This document shows, piece after piece, positions 25,336 through 34,237 of a stretch of DNA of 44,893 nt (position 1 is its first letter; every line of letters starts with the position of its first letter). The notes under the pieces are model-generated. The model made no database searches and was not told the DNA's origin. It saw only the letters and a list, made by a program, of their open reading frames with translations. Origin of the DNA: Serpentinicella sp031432315 (GTDB lineage: Bacteria; Bacillota; Clostridia; Peptostreptococcales; Natronincolaceae); assembly GCF_031432315.1 (NCBI RefSeq), contig NZ_JAVKGO010000014.1:1-44893 (forward strand). Reading direction: 5' to 3'. The position numbers and the translations under genes were made by a program.

Positions 25336-26049
25336 TTACTCGGCTAATTCAAGGGCAATTTTCATCATATTAGTAAAAGCCAATTGTCTTTCTTCTGAGG
25401 TAGTTAACTCATGGGTTTCTAAATTGTCAGATACAGTTAAAAGACAAGCTGCTTTTTTACCAAGAACCTTAGCATTGTGGAACAGTGCAAAAGCTTCCAT
25501 TTCTACTGCTACACAGCCATGATTTTTATAGATATCTTTGTATGCTTCGAAGTTTTCTCTGTAAAATACATCAGAAGAGTGAACTCTATCAATATGTAAC
25601 GGAATATCTAAAGATTTCGCAATATCAATTAGTTTTTGATTTAATTCATCAGATCCTTCAATAACCGAGTCATCATAACCACTTTGCACTTTTGCAAAAG
25701 TTGACTCACTCCACACATCCTTAGCAAGAATTACATCATACAGATTTAAATCTTTAGTATAAGCTCCGCAGGATCCTATACGAATAATATTTTCAACATT
25801 ATAAAATTTATACAATTCATATGAGTAAATTCCAATACTAGGCATACCCATGCCGCTAGCCATAACTGAAATTCTTCTTCCTTTATATGTACCAGTATAA
25901 CCAAAAACATTTCTTACACTATTAAAGTGTACAACGTCTTCTAAAAACTCATCTGCAATAAATTTCGCTCTTAATGGATCCCCAGGCATTAAAACTGTTT
26001 TAGCGATAACATCATTTTCTTTTACTTCAATATGGGGTGTTGGTATCAT
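25336..26049 (-). CDS. deoD: purine-nucleoside phosphorylase
   Basis: 237 aa, full length for the hexameric PNP-I type. It cleaves purine (deoxy)ribonucleosides with phosphate to free base and sugar-1-phosphate. MPGDPLRAKFIA (phosphate binding), NVFGYTGTYKG, SGMGMPSIGIYSYEL, RIGSCGAY, VEMEAFALF and LLTVSDN are all typical DeoD motifs. AAAGGAGGG precedes the ATG on the minus strand. Monocistronic with its own promoter. Confidence 0.97.
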   Translation of the reverse strand: MIPTPHIEVKENDVIAKTVLMPGDPLRAKFIADEFLEDVVHFNSVRNVFGYTGTYKGRRISVMASGMGMPSIGIYSYELYKFYNVENIIRIGSCGAYTKDLNLYDVILAKDVWSESTFAKVQSGYDDSVIEGSDELNQKLIDIAKSLDIPLHIDRVHSSDVFYRENFEAYKDIYKNHGCVAVEMEAFALFHNAKVLGKKAACLLTVSDNLETHELTTSEERQLAFTNMMKIALELAE

Positions 26050-26077
26050 AGTGTACCCTCCTTTTAAGTTTGTTTAT

Positions 26078-26106
26078 AGTATAGGATATTATTATACCTT
26101 ATACAA
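26078..26106 (-). promoter_or_regulatory. deoD promoter
   Basis: On the minus strand TTGTAT (26101-26106), 17 bases, TATACT (26078-26083), about 30 bases before the deoD start. A TGAATATTCA palindrome lies just upstream of it. Confidence 0.65.
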
Positions 26107-26342
26107 TTGAATATTCATTATATCTTTACACAATACTTTGTTCAATACCTTTCTTATAAATTATTACCCATTTATTGAACTTATAATACGTGAATGAAGA
26201 AAACATAAAAGTGGTAAACCCAAAAATGAAAGTTGTGAAAATATTATAAAAAATTGTCGACTTATTTACTTTGAAAAGAGGAAAATTTATAGCAGAAGCG
26301 TAATATATAATGTAAAGAAATGTACTTTATGGGGGGAACGTT

Positions 26343-27050
26343 ATGATCTCGTATTTAATTGCTGGGTTATTTATTATTTTAGGCGTTTGTTTAAGGGTAT
26401 TTAAGTGGGATTTTCTAATCGCCGGCTTTAATACCATGAGCCAAGAAAAAAAGAAAAATGTAGATCGAGTGGGTCTAACTAGAGCAATGGGTAATTTTTG
26501 CCTTGCAATAGGTGGACTAATGATGATATCAGGTATTGCTACAACTTATGGCTATCGTCTTCTGGCATTGTTAGGTTATCTAACTATTTTTCCGTTGACA
26601 GTTTTCATCTTATTTTATGTCCAGCGATTTGACCATAATCCGAGAAATAAAAAATTAGAAACTAGAATAGCTTTAATTATTTTGATACCCGTCGGTTTGC
26701 TTTTAGGAGCATTATTTTTTGTAGGGACTCGGGAAGCACAGGTTTCCTTCACGGAAGACAGAATTTCTATTGGTGGTATCTACGGTAGAGATATTCAATA
26801 TGATCATATTGAAAATGTCGAGTTAGTAGAAGAAATTCCAAAGATTGAGAGAAAAATAGGCGGTATGGATGTGGGGTATAATCTAAGAGGAAACTTCCAA
26901 CTTGAAGATATGGGTAGAGGTAGGTTGTTTATCCATTCTAACCTTTCCCCTTATATTATTATACATACAGAAAATCAGTATTTTATTTTAAATTTTAGGG
27001 ATCCAGAGCAAACCAAATCAGTATATCAAGAATTGAATGAACAGTTATAA
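26343..27050 (+). CDS. DUF3784 membrane protein with PH-like C-terminal domain
   Basis: 235 aa. The N-terminal half holds four membrane helices with the DUF3784 pattern FLIAGFNTMSQEKKKNVD after the first helix (residues 2-20). The C-terminal 100 residues (from about TREAQVSFTEDRISIGGIYG) look like a bacterial PH-type strand-rich domain. The function of this family is unknown. GGGGGG lies before the ATG. A lipoprotein gene follows 44 bases later, perhaps co-transcribed. Confidence 0.75.
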   Translation: MISYLIAGLFIILGVCLRVFKWDFLIAGFNTMSQEKKKNVDRVGLTRAMGNFCLAIGGLMMISGIATTYGYRLLALLGYLTIFPLTVFILFYVQRFDHNPRNKKLETRIALIILIPVGLLLGALFFVGTREAQVSFTEDRISIGGIYGRDIQYDHIENVELVEEIPKIERKIGGMDVGYNLRGNFQLEDMGRGRLFIHSNLSPYIIIHTENQYFILNFRDPEQTKSVYQELNEQL

Positions 27051-27094
27051 TAAAGATTTTTAGCCGAAGACAGTAGAACTAAGGAGGAAGTGCT

Positions 27095-27727
27095 TTGACC
27101 AAATACAAATATTTAATATTGCTAGTTGTTATAACATTGTTGTTAAGTGTAGGTTGTACTACTAAAAGTAGTAATGATGGGGTGGATTACATTGCATATG
27201 TTTCTGCAAATGCCGATTCAGAATACGAAAATACATTTAAAGAACTAAACATCGGGGTACTATTTGACTTTAACTTTAAGCTACCAAAAGCAAATCAAAG
27301 TGAAGTTAATATATGGGTTGAGGGATATAAGGATGGTGAAATTGTAGAACCATACCCCCTCAGACAACTAACCTACCATTCACATCCTAATGAAGAAATA
27401 AAAGGAAAAATGGGTTTAGGTATTATTAGTCCTGGTAGCGATCAGGCTCAACTTTTCTTATATTCAGATAATGTTAGAATGAATCCAAGACTTATTGAGA
27501 AAGACTTTTTTGTGAACCACGGAAGCAGTAGTTGGGGTTATGCCATCGATAGCGAGTTTGTTGGATTGGAATCAGGGAAAGAAATAATTTTAGCAGTATA
27601 CGGTCAAGCAGATGGGTCAATGAGAATAATACATGACTATCAAGACCAAGAGGAAATTAACAAAATGATTGAAGAGCATAGGACTGTCCTTTTGCTTAAG
27701 ATGAGAGTAGAAGAAAGAAAAATGTAA
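27095..27727 (+). CDS. putative lipoprotein
   Basis: 210 aa. TTG start with AAGGAGGAAG six bases upstream. A lipoprotein signal (KYKYLILLVVITLLLSVGC, lipobox before Cys21) is followed by a strand-rich soluble domain that I do not recognise. Key visible stretches are FDFNFKLPKANQSEVNIWVEGY and EKDFFVNHGSSSWGYAID. Probably in one unit with the DUF3784 gene. Confidence 0.7.
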   Translation: MTKYKYLILLVVITLLLSVGCTTKSSNDGVDYIAYVSANADSEYENTFKELNIGVLFDFNFKLPKANQSEVNIWVEGYKDGEIVEPYPLRQLTYHSHPNEEIKGKMGLGIISPGSDQAQLFLYSDNVRMNPRLIEKDFFVNHGSSSWGYAIDSEFVGLESGKEIILAVYGQADGSMRIIHDYQDQEEINKMIEEHRTVLLLKMRVEERKM

Positions 27728-27794
27728 CCATACCATTTATTCAAGACAGTTTAATTACACATTTCGTTGAAAACCAACATAAGGATGGGATAAC

Positions 27795-28277
27795 ATGAGT
27801 GCATATTCGTTTTTAGCCTCAGAATATAAATTACCGGAGAAGCATAATGAAAAAGAAAAATATATCACTGTAAAATAAGCTATTAAACTAGGGATACAGG
27901 CCAATGAGTTGATGCCCTGGGATAAGATGGACCCAAATGAAAAAGTGTTGGTTGCAGAAAGTGAAGAAGACTTATATGAACTGACAATTTTAGAGGATAT
28001 GCCTATTGGTGACCCATTGTTTTATACAGATAAGCCCTTCATTTATCAGGTAAATTTAAAGTACACGGAATCAAGGGCTCAGGAGCTTATACAATATATA
28101 AAAAACAATTTAAAGAGGGGTTACAATTTAGAACTTTGGAACATATGGTTAGACGATCAACAAGAGACTGTACCTAAAAGTGTAGATATTGAAGCCCTAA
28201 GCATACAGCATATAAAAGAGATGTATGATTTTAATGATGAGAAGTTTACACATCACAAAGGTTTCTTAATTAAATAG
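27795..28277 (+). pseudogene. hypothetical gene interrupted by an in-frame stop
   Basis: An ATG at 27795 after GGATGGG opens a frame MSAYSFLASEYKLPEKHNEKEKYITVK that stops at TAA 27876-27878. The same frame runs on with no shift (AIKLGIQANELMPWDKMDP...) to 28277. Without the stop the product would be 160 aa. The downstream part has only TTG 27909/ATG 27912 without a ribosome site, so a fresh nonsense mutation (or sequencing error) is most likely. The protein is not recognised; the charged C-terminal part contains TESRAQELIQYIKNNLK and LELWNIWLDD. Confidence 0.65.
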
Positions 28278-28283
28278 TTTAGC

Positions 28284-28320
28284 AAACAAAACCTTAGATA
28301 GCCGCTAAGGTTTTGTTTTC
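28284..28320 (+). terminator. terminator
   Basis: AAACAAAACCTTAG / CTAAGGTTTTGTTT with a 7-base loop and T-run, six bases after the stop at 28277. Confidence 0.9.
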
Positions 28321-28358
28321 CCAAAATTTTGATAGGATTATTAAAAGGAGTGAATTCC

Positions 28359-29006
28359 TTGAAAACAATCGATTTAAGTCAATACATATATCCTGGTATG
28401 CCAGTTTATCCGGGTACAGAAGCACCTATATTTGAGCAAGCAAACACTTTAGAGCAAGATGGATTTATAGAAAAAAAGATTACCTTCTTTTCACATACCG
28501 GTACCCATATGGATGCCCCAGCCCATATTATTAAAGAAGGTAAAACTTTAGACCAATTTGACGTAAGTCAGTTCCTTGGAGAAGGTATGGTTTTAGAAGT
28601 GGACAATACAAGGAGAGCCACAATAGACCTAGATTATATTTCTACATTTGAAAACAGAATAAAAATTATAGATTTTATTATTTTAAAAACAGGCTGGGAT
28701 CAATACTGGGGGAATGATCAGTATTTTTCCCAGTACCCTGTACTAAGTCCAGAAGCGGCTACATGGCTAGCGAACTTTACTAATTTAAAAGGCATAGGGA
28801 TAGATGCAATATCTATAGATAAAGAAGGGGATAGGATGTTAACAAATCACCATATATTTTTAAAAAATAATATAGTTATAATTGAAAACTTAACAAATTT
28901 AGAACCATTGATTAACAAATCATTTCTATTTTCCTGTCTACCAATGAAAATAGAAAATGCCGATGGGTCCCCAATTCGTGCTGTGGGGACAGTATGCCTT
29001 AATTAA
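28359..29006 (+). CDS. cyclase family protein (kynurenine formamidase-like hydrolase)
   Basis: 215 aa. The metal-binding motif HTGTHMDAPAHI and the start TIDLSQYIYPGMPVYPGT identify the Cyclase family (PF04199), metal-dependent hydrolases such as arylformamidase and isatin hydrolase. GIDAISIDKE near residue 150 fits the second conserved block. The substrate is not evident. AAAGGAG at 28344-28350 favours TTG 28359; GTG 28350 is too close. The last eight bases overlap the 3' end of convergent recQ. Confidence 0.88.
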   Translation: MKTIDLSQYIYPGMPVYPGTEAPIFEQANTLEQDGFIEKKITFFSHTGTHMDAPAHIIKEGKTLDQFDVSQFLGEGMVLEVDNTRRATIDLDYISTFENRIKIIDFIILKTGWDQYWGNDQYFSQYPVLSPEAATWLANFTNLKGIGIDAISIDKEGDRMLTNHHIFLKNNIVIIENLTNLEPLINKSFLFSCLPMKIENADGSPIRAVGTVCLN

Positions 29007-31194
29007 CTTTACTTAGTTTGTTTTTATAGATAATGATACGAATGTCATCATAGGTTATTTCTTCCGTCAACGCTTCTTTAATAGGTTTTAATTTTTCAAA
29101 ACCTACTGTTTCAATGGCTTTTAATATTTTTGTTTCCTTAGAAGGATCATTTAAAAATCTTTCCCAATCGATACTTTTTCCCTTTTCTTCACATTTCTTT
29201 AAATGTTGCAAAATCGTACTGGTTGTCATTTCTCTTTTTGTTGAAATAGCTTCTAAAGGGAGTCCTTCCTCGTAGCAGTTATAGGTAAGGACATAACGAT
29301 CCAAGCCTTGCTCTTTATCCTGCTGGGCTACCTTTACTTCCTTAATATTTTCTTTTATTGATTCAGCTACAACGATATTGTTTTTTTCACAATAAGACTT
29401 AATTACTGAAATAAAAGCTTCTCCATAGGTTTCATACTTTTTCATACCAACACCATTGATAGAAAGAAATTCAACTTTATTTTGAGGAAAAGCAGCCGCC
29501 ATTTCCTTTAGTGCAGCATCATGGAAAATTACAAAAGTAGGCACTTGTTTTTCTTGGGATAACTGCATACGCAGTTCCTTAAGTTGATTAAAGAGTGCTT
29601 CTTCAAACTTCTCTATCAACTTTTTAGATTTATTACGGCTATTATTTTCTAAGGATTCCTTCTTCTCAACCAAATTCTTTTTATGATAAACCTTCTCTTC
29701 TCCACTAAAAACATTACGACACCTTTCCGTTAACTTTAAAACCGGAAACTGATCCGTAGTCACATGAATATATCCTTTAGCGGCTAAGGTCATCGTAATC
29801 TCACGGATCACATCTGTACTATATTCTTTCATAATGCCATAGGTGGATAAGCGATCTAATCCTAAGGTTTGTATTTTTTTATTTTTAGAACCCTTTAAAA
29901 TTTGTGTGATTATAGCAACACCATATCGGGCTTTTGCTCTATAAATACATGAAAAAATTTTCTGAGCCTCTAAAGTAATGTCTACCATTTCGGCACTTTC
30001 TAAACAATTACTGCATTTTCCACAATTACTAGATAAAGACTTCTCACCAAAATAGGTTAAAATACGACTCCTAAGACAGTCATTAGTGTGGCAATAGTCT
30101 ATCAAATACTGAAGATTTTTGTACAACAACTGCTCCCTTTCAGGTGACATAAATTCGTTTTGTAGGATTAATTTTTGCTTTACAATATCTGAAGGAGAAT
30201 ACATAAGAATACACGCACTATCCTCCCCATCTCTACCTGCTCTGCCGGCTTCCTGATAATAAGCCTCCATGTTTTGAGGCATATTATAATGAATCACAAA
30301 TCTGACATCCGGTTTATCTATACCCATTCCAAAAGCGTTGGTTGCCACAATGATTTTCGCCTTGTTAAAGATAAAAGCATCTTGATTTTGTTGCCTTAAG
30401 TCTTGGGTCATACCACCATGATAGCCAACGGCCTCAATATCCTTTTCTCTTAACTTTTTCACTAAAGAATCCACAGTTTTTCTTGTAGAACAATAGATAA
30501 TACCCGTATTTTCTGGATAATGATCCTGTAAATAATCTAGTAAATAGGCAAACTTATTACTGACTTTTACAACTTTATAGAGTAAATTAGGGCGATCGAA
30601 ACCAGTTATTGCAGTAATCGGTTGCTCAAGAGCTAGTAGTTTTTCTATTTCACTGACTACTTCCGTCGTTGCAGTAGCAGTAAAGGCTGCAACAATAGGT
30701 CTAGTCTTTAGGCCATTGATAAATCGAGGAATTTCCTTATAGCTAGGTCTAAAATCATGTCCCCATTGGCTAATACAGTGGGCTTCATCCACAGCAATTA
30801 ATGAAATGTTCAAGTGCTGTGCCAGTTCCTTAAAACCAATCGTATTTAATCGTTCAGGAGCCACATATATGATTTTATAAGTGTTGTTTTCTATTTCTTG
30901 AACTCGCAGTGCCGCCTCTGATTCCGAAAGACTACTGTTAATGTACGTTGCATTAATCCCCATTTCTTCTAAGGCGTCTACTTGGTCCTTCATCAAAGCG
31001 ATTAGAGGAGAGATGACAATAGTTACCCCATTCAAAACCAAGGCCGGTAACTGATAACATAAAGACTTACCACCACCAGTAGGCATGATCCCTAAAACAT
31101 CTTTACCCTGTAAAATTCCTTCAACTAAAGTTTCTTGACCTTTTTTATATGCATCATACCCAAAGTATGTTTTAAGCGCTTCATAAGCGTTCAT
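28999..31194 (-). CDS. recQ: ATP-dependent DNA helicase RecQ
   Basis: 731 aa. A 3'-5' helicase of recombination and fork repair. Order: helicase core with Walker A GIMPTGGGKS (35-44), DEAH box (136-139), GYHGG, QEAGRAGRDG; RecQ zinc domain with four Cys (CLRSRILTYFGEK...CGKCSNC); winged helix; HRDC domain near 540-620 (LFNQLKELRMQLSQEKQVPTFVIF); then an extra C-terminal helix-turn-helix-like part (EGLPLEAISTKREMTTSTILQHLKKCE). ATG start with GGGGG upstream. No terminator separates it from the convergent cyclase gene. Confidence 0.96.
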   Translation of the reverse strand: MNAYEALKTYFGYDAYKKGQETLVEGILQGKDVLGIMPTGGGKSLCYQLPALVLNGVTIVISPLIALMKDQVDALEEMGINATYINSSLSESEAALRVQEIENNTYKIIYVAPERLNTIGFKELAQHLNISLIAVDEAHCISQWGHDFRPSYKEIPRFINGLKTRPIVAAFTATATTEVVSEIEKLLALEQPITAITGFDRPNLLYKVVKVSNKFAYLLDYLQDHYPENTGIIYCSTRKTVDSLVKKLREKDIEAVGYHGGMTQDLRQQNQDAFIFNKAKIIVATNAFGMGIDKPDVRFVIHYNMPQNMEAYYQEAGRAGRDGEDSACILMYSPSDIVKQKLILQNEFMSPEREQLLYKNLQYLIDYCHTNDCLRSRILTYFGEKSLSSNCGKCSNCLESAEMVDITLEAQKIFSCIYRAKARYGVAIITQILKGSKNKKIQTLGLDRLSTYGIMKEYSTDVIREITMTLAAKGYIHVTTDQFPVLKLTERCRNVFSGEEKVYHKKNLVEKKESLENNSRNKSKKLIEKFEEALFNQLKELRMQLSQEKQVPTFVIFHDAALKEMAAAFPQNKVEFLSINGVGMKKYETYGEAFISVIKSYCEKNNIVVAESIKENIKEVKVAQQDKEQGLDRYVLTYNCYEEGLPLEAISTKREMTTSTILQHLKKCEEKGKSIDWERFLNDPSKETKILKAIETVGFEKLKPIKEALTEEITYDDIRIIIYKNKLSKVN

Positions 31195-31463
31195 TGAATT
31201 ACCCCCTGTACTAAATCCTTATTCTTATGCTATAAACTTTTTTTACAAATAAAAATTACTTTTAGTTTATCACAATATGATTTTCTATGATAATAAGAGA
31301 GCGTATATTTTCGTTCTACTAATGTGTAATAATTGAGGAATTCATCATTTTTGAATTTAACTATAATATTAGTAGCATATAAATGTTATAATGAACGTTG
31401 TAAAATAATTCATTAACAAACAAATATCGTTAAAATTGTGCATAAAAAAAAGGGGGAAAATAT

Positions 31464-33074
31464 ATGAAAACGAAAATAAGTGAGTTTGCCCAGGGCGTAT
31501 TTCACATATTAGATTTAGTCTTTATAGGGTTTATATTAGTAATTGGTTGGTTCCTGCAATGGCTGTTCTTACCACCAATGTTTAGATTTGATATGTTAAT
31601 ATGGTGGATCTATCTAATTGCATTAACAACACCAATTGGAATATATTTTGCAGCAAGAAGATTTAAATACCTACAATACTTAGCGGTTGTTCCGGTATTA
31701 TTAGTAGTACTGAATTTTGGTTATGCTTTCATAAACTCCGGTATATTTACAGCGGATGAAAGACATGGGTTAATCGGCGAAGTTGAAGAAAAACCTTTTA
31801 AAGAAGATATGAATGTAGTTGATACTTCAAGACTTAGGATATTAGATTCTAACGATGCATTAAGACATGCAGAAAACAGGCTAGGAAGTGAAACAGGTCT
31901 TGGCTCCCAATTTGAGCTAAGGGAAAGCAGTTTTACTTTGCAAACCGTTGGAGAAAACTTTTACTGGGTGGCACCTTTAGAACATAGGGGATTTTTTAGA
32001 TGGAGAAGCAATAGAGAAGGTTCCCCAGGATACATAAAAGTAAATGCCACAACTAGAGAAACAGAACTGGTCCGTGATTTTAATATAAAATATACCCAAA
32101 GTGCCTACTTAAGTAATGATATTAAAAGACATGTATATCAAAACTACTCACGAACCAAAGCCTATACGGATTTTTCCTTTGAAATCGACCCAGAAGGACA
32201 TCCATACTATGTAATTACCGTATATGATAATGAAATCGGTAGAAAAGGATCAATAGAAGAAGGGATACTGCTGGTTGACGCAACAGATGGAGGAATAACA
32301 TTTTTCGAAGATAATAATGCTCCAGAGTGGGTTAATAGAATTGTACCAGAAGCTTTTTATCAAGAACGATTAAAATACTGGGGAAGGTATCCTAATGGAT
32401 GGTTTAACCCATCTAATGAAGGACAATTAAAACCATCATCCGGTAGAAATATGGTTTACAATGATGGCAGAGCCTACTACTACTCCGGTATAACCTCTTG
32501 GGGAGCTGATGAGTCTACTAACGGGTTTATGTTAATGGATAGCCGAACCGGTGAAGTGACTTTTTACAGAGTATCCGGTGCAACAGAAACCAAAGCAATG
32601 AATATTGCAGAAGGAAGAGTGCAAAATGCAGGCTATAGTGCATCATTCCCGATATTAATTAGTGTTGGAGGAGAACCGACCTACTTTATTACTTTAAAAG
32701 ATAGTAATAACAATATTGCAGAGTACGCCTTTGTTAGTGTAAAAGACTATATGAGAAGTGGTGTATCGAGAAGCTTAGAAACCGCACAACTAGAATATAT
32801 GATGGAAATAGGTTTAAGAAGTGATACAGACTTTATCGTAGATGAATCAGAATTAGAAGAAGCTGCCGGCGTTATAGAACGAATAAACCCTGTCGTTATA
32901 GAAGGGGACACATACTATTTTATTAAATTAGAAGGTTCAAATAAACTATACAGAGGTTCCTTTAAGAACCATGTTAACCTAGTACTTACACAACCAGGGG
33001 ATAACGTAGATATGGCTTACATTCCTTCTGAAGATAATGAAATAAAAATATTTAAAAATGAAAATATGAACTAA
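31464..33074 (+). CDS. membrane-anchored extracytoplasmic protein, unknown
   Basis: 536 aa. Three N-terminal membrane helices (about residues 12-34, 41-58, 67-90) precede a large strand-rich, presumably external domain. Inside it two similar units stand out: FSFEIDPEGHPYYVITVYD...GILLVDATDGGITFF and MVYNDGRAYYYSGITSW...GFMLMDSRTGEVTFY, each a pair of strands ending in a D-x-x-x-G turn, as in PepSY-like or beta-propeller modules. I do not recognise the family. AAGGGGG precedes the ATG. Monocistronic, with a terminator behind it. Confidence 0.7.
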   Translation: MKTKISEFAQGVFHILDLVFIGFILVIGWFLQWLFLPPMFRFDMLIWWIYLIALTTPIGIYFAARRFKYLQYLAVVPVLLVVLNFGYAFINSGIFTADERHGLIGEVEEKPFKEDMNVVDTSRLRILDSNDALRHAENRLGSETGLGSQFELRESSFTLQTVGENFYWVAPLEHRGFFRWRSNREGSPGYIKVNATTRETELVRDFNIKYTQSAYLSNDIKRHVYQNYSRTKAYTDFSFEIDPEGHPYYVITVYDNEIGRKGSIEEGILLVDATDGGITFFEDNNAPEWVNRIVPEAFYQERLKYWGRYPNGWFNPSNEGQLKPSSGRNMVYNDGRAYYYSGITSWGADESTNGFMLMDSRTGEVTFYRVSGATETKAMNIAEGRVQNAGYSASFPILISVGGEPTYFITLKDSNNNIAEYAFVSVKDYMRSGVSRSLETAQLEYMMEIGLRSDTDFIVDESELEEAAGVIERINPVVIEGDTYYFIKLEGSNKLYRGSFKNHVNLVLTQPGDNVDMAYIPSEDNEIKIFKNENMN

Positions 33075-33091
33075 AATAAAAACTAAACAGT

Positions 33092-33152
33092 AAAGCAGTT
33101 AGGAGTAAGTTCTCATAAGCAGAGGAACCTTCTACCTGCTTTTTGTTTTTTT
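33092..33152 (+). terminator. terminator
   Basis: Outer stem AAAGCAG / CTGCTTT with an imperfect inner stem (AAGTTCTC / GAGGAACCTT), then TTGTTTTTTT. Eighteen bases after the stop at 33074. Confidence 0.8.
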
Positions 33153-33348
33153 GGAATATTTATTGGACCCTATGCTTATAATGAATTAGATATTAAATTT
33201 GTTAAAAACTTTTAAACAATACGACAGTATTCGACAAATATAACACTTATAACGTGGTACTATGTAATTTGGTCAATATGAAACACATATTTCTAGATAA
33301 ATTAATTGGAAGGTTATAATCTGAATTTCTAAGAAAGGTATTTAAAAA

Positions 33349-34050
33349 ATGAAAAATAATAAAGTAATAAAAAATACAATCTATCTCTTAACCTTGTCAG
33401 TAGTTATACTAACTGTGACAGTGTTAAAAAAAGAGTCACTTATTTTAGATTCATTTTTCTTTGAGTGGATGAACGCTTGGTCAACACCGAAACTGCATGC
33501 ATTTATGGAACAAATCGTGTTTCTTGGATCAACAGAAGGCTTATTTATCTTAACAGTACTAACACTACTGGTACTACTTAGAAAGTATCGTTTTGATTTA
33601 ATGGTGCTGTACTTATCGATTATGAGTTGTGGCCTTGTGGTTACCTATGCAATGAAAAAATTCATTCAACGACCAAGACCTGCGGCAACAGTCTTTGTAG
33701 ATTTTTGGGGGTTAGGAGCCGATAGCATTTCTTACAGCTTTCCAAGTGGTCACGCTATGAAATCTACCTTATTTTTTGGATTTTTAACATGTTGCGTATA
33801 TTTACATATTAAAAACAAAGGAATCAAAGCCAGTTGGATCGGCATAGCGACTATTATTGTACTCAGCGTTGGTGGGGGACAAATGTTAAATGGCAGACAC
33901 TTTTTCACAGATATCATTGCGGGTTATTTAGTAGGACTAAACTTGATATTTGTAAATATATTGCTATATGGTAAGTACAAAGAAAAAGTGGATCATATAA
34001 TGATGCAACTTCCAAGAAAGTTACCACGTAAAATAAGAAGAAATGTATAA
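33349..34050 (+). CDS. PAP2-family membrane phosphatase
   Basis: 233 aa with five to six membrane helices. The three phosphatase motifs are present: KKFIQRPRP, PSGHAMKS and GRHFFTDIIAG (with the catalytic His and Asp). Likely role: dephosphorylation of a membrane lipid phosphate such as undecaprenyl pyrophosphate or phosphatidylglycerol phosphate. C-terminal basic tail (PRKLPRKIRRNV). The ribosome site AGAAAGG is moderate. Confidence 0.88.
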   Translation: MKNNKVIKNTIYLLTLSVVILTVTVLKKESLILDSFFFEWMNAWSTPKLHAFMEQIVFLGSTEGLFILTVLTLLVLLRKYRFDLMVLYLSIMSCGLVVTYAMKKFIQRPRPAATVFVDFWGLGADSISYSFPSGHAMKSTLFFGFLTCCVYLHIKNKGIKASWIGIATIIVLSVGGGQMLNGRHFFTDIIAGYLVGLNLIFVNILLYGKYKEKVDHIMMQLPRKLPRKIRRNV

Positions 34051-34054
34051 AATC

Positions 34055-34083
34055 AACCTTGAATTTTAATTCAAGGTTTTTTG
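34055..34083 (+). terminator. terminator
   Basis: AACCTTGAATT / AATTCAAGGTT, 2-base loop, T-run, directly after the PAP2 gene. Confidence 0.9.
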
Positions 34084-34237
34084 TATATTTGAAGCTGAGT
34101 TCATATGTTCAAAAAGGATCAACATAGACGAAAATCTATATCTAATATATAATGTTTAAAAAGAATTTGTTCTACGTTTATACTATATTTGAAAGACGTA
34201 AAGTAGCTATATAATACTACAAGCAGGGGGAGAAAGT

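Noticed and set aside
27909..28277. Stand-alone 122-aa gene
   Set aside because: It has no ribosome site and continues in frame from an upstream start with a good site; better read as the second half of a gene with a nonsense codon.
31203..31215. CTGTACTAAAT before recQ as a third copy of the nagB-flanking repeat
   Set aside because: Only 11 bases match and the GGCT end is missing; likely chance.
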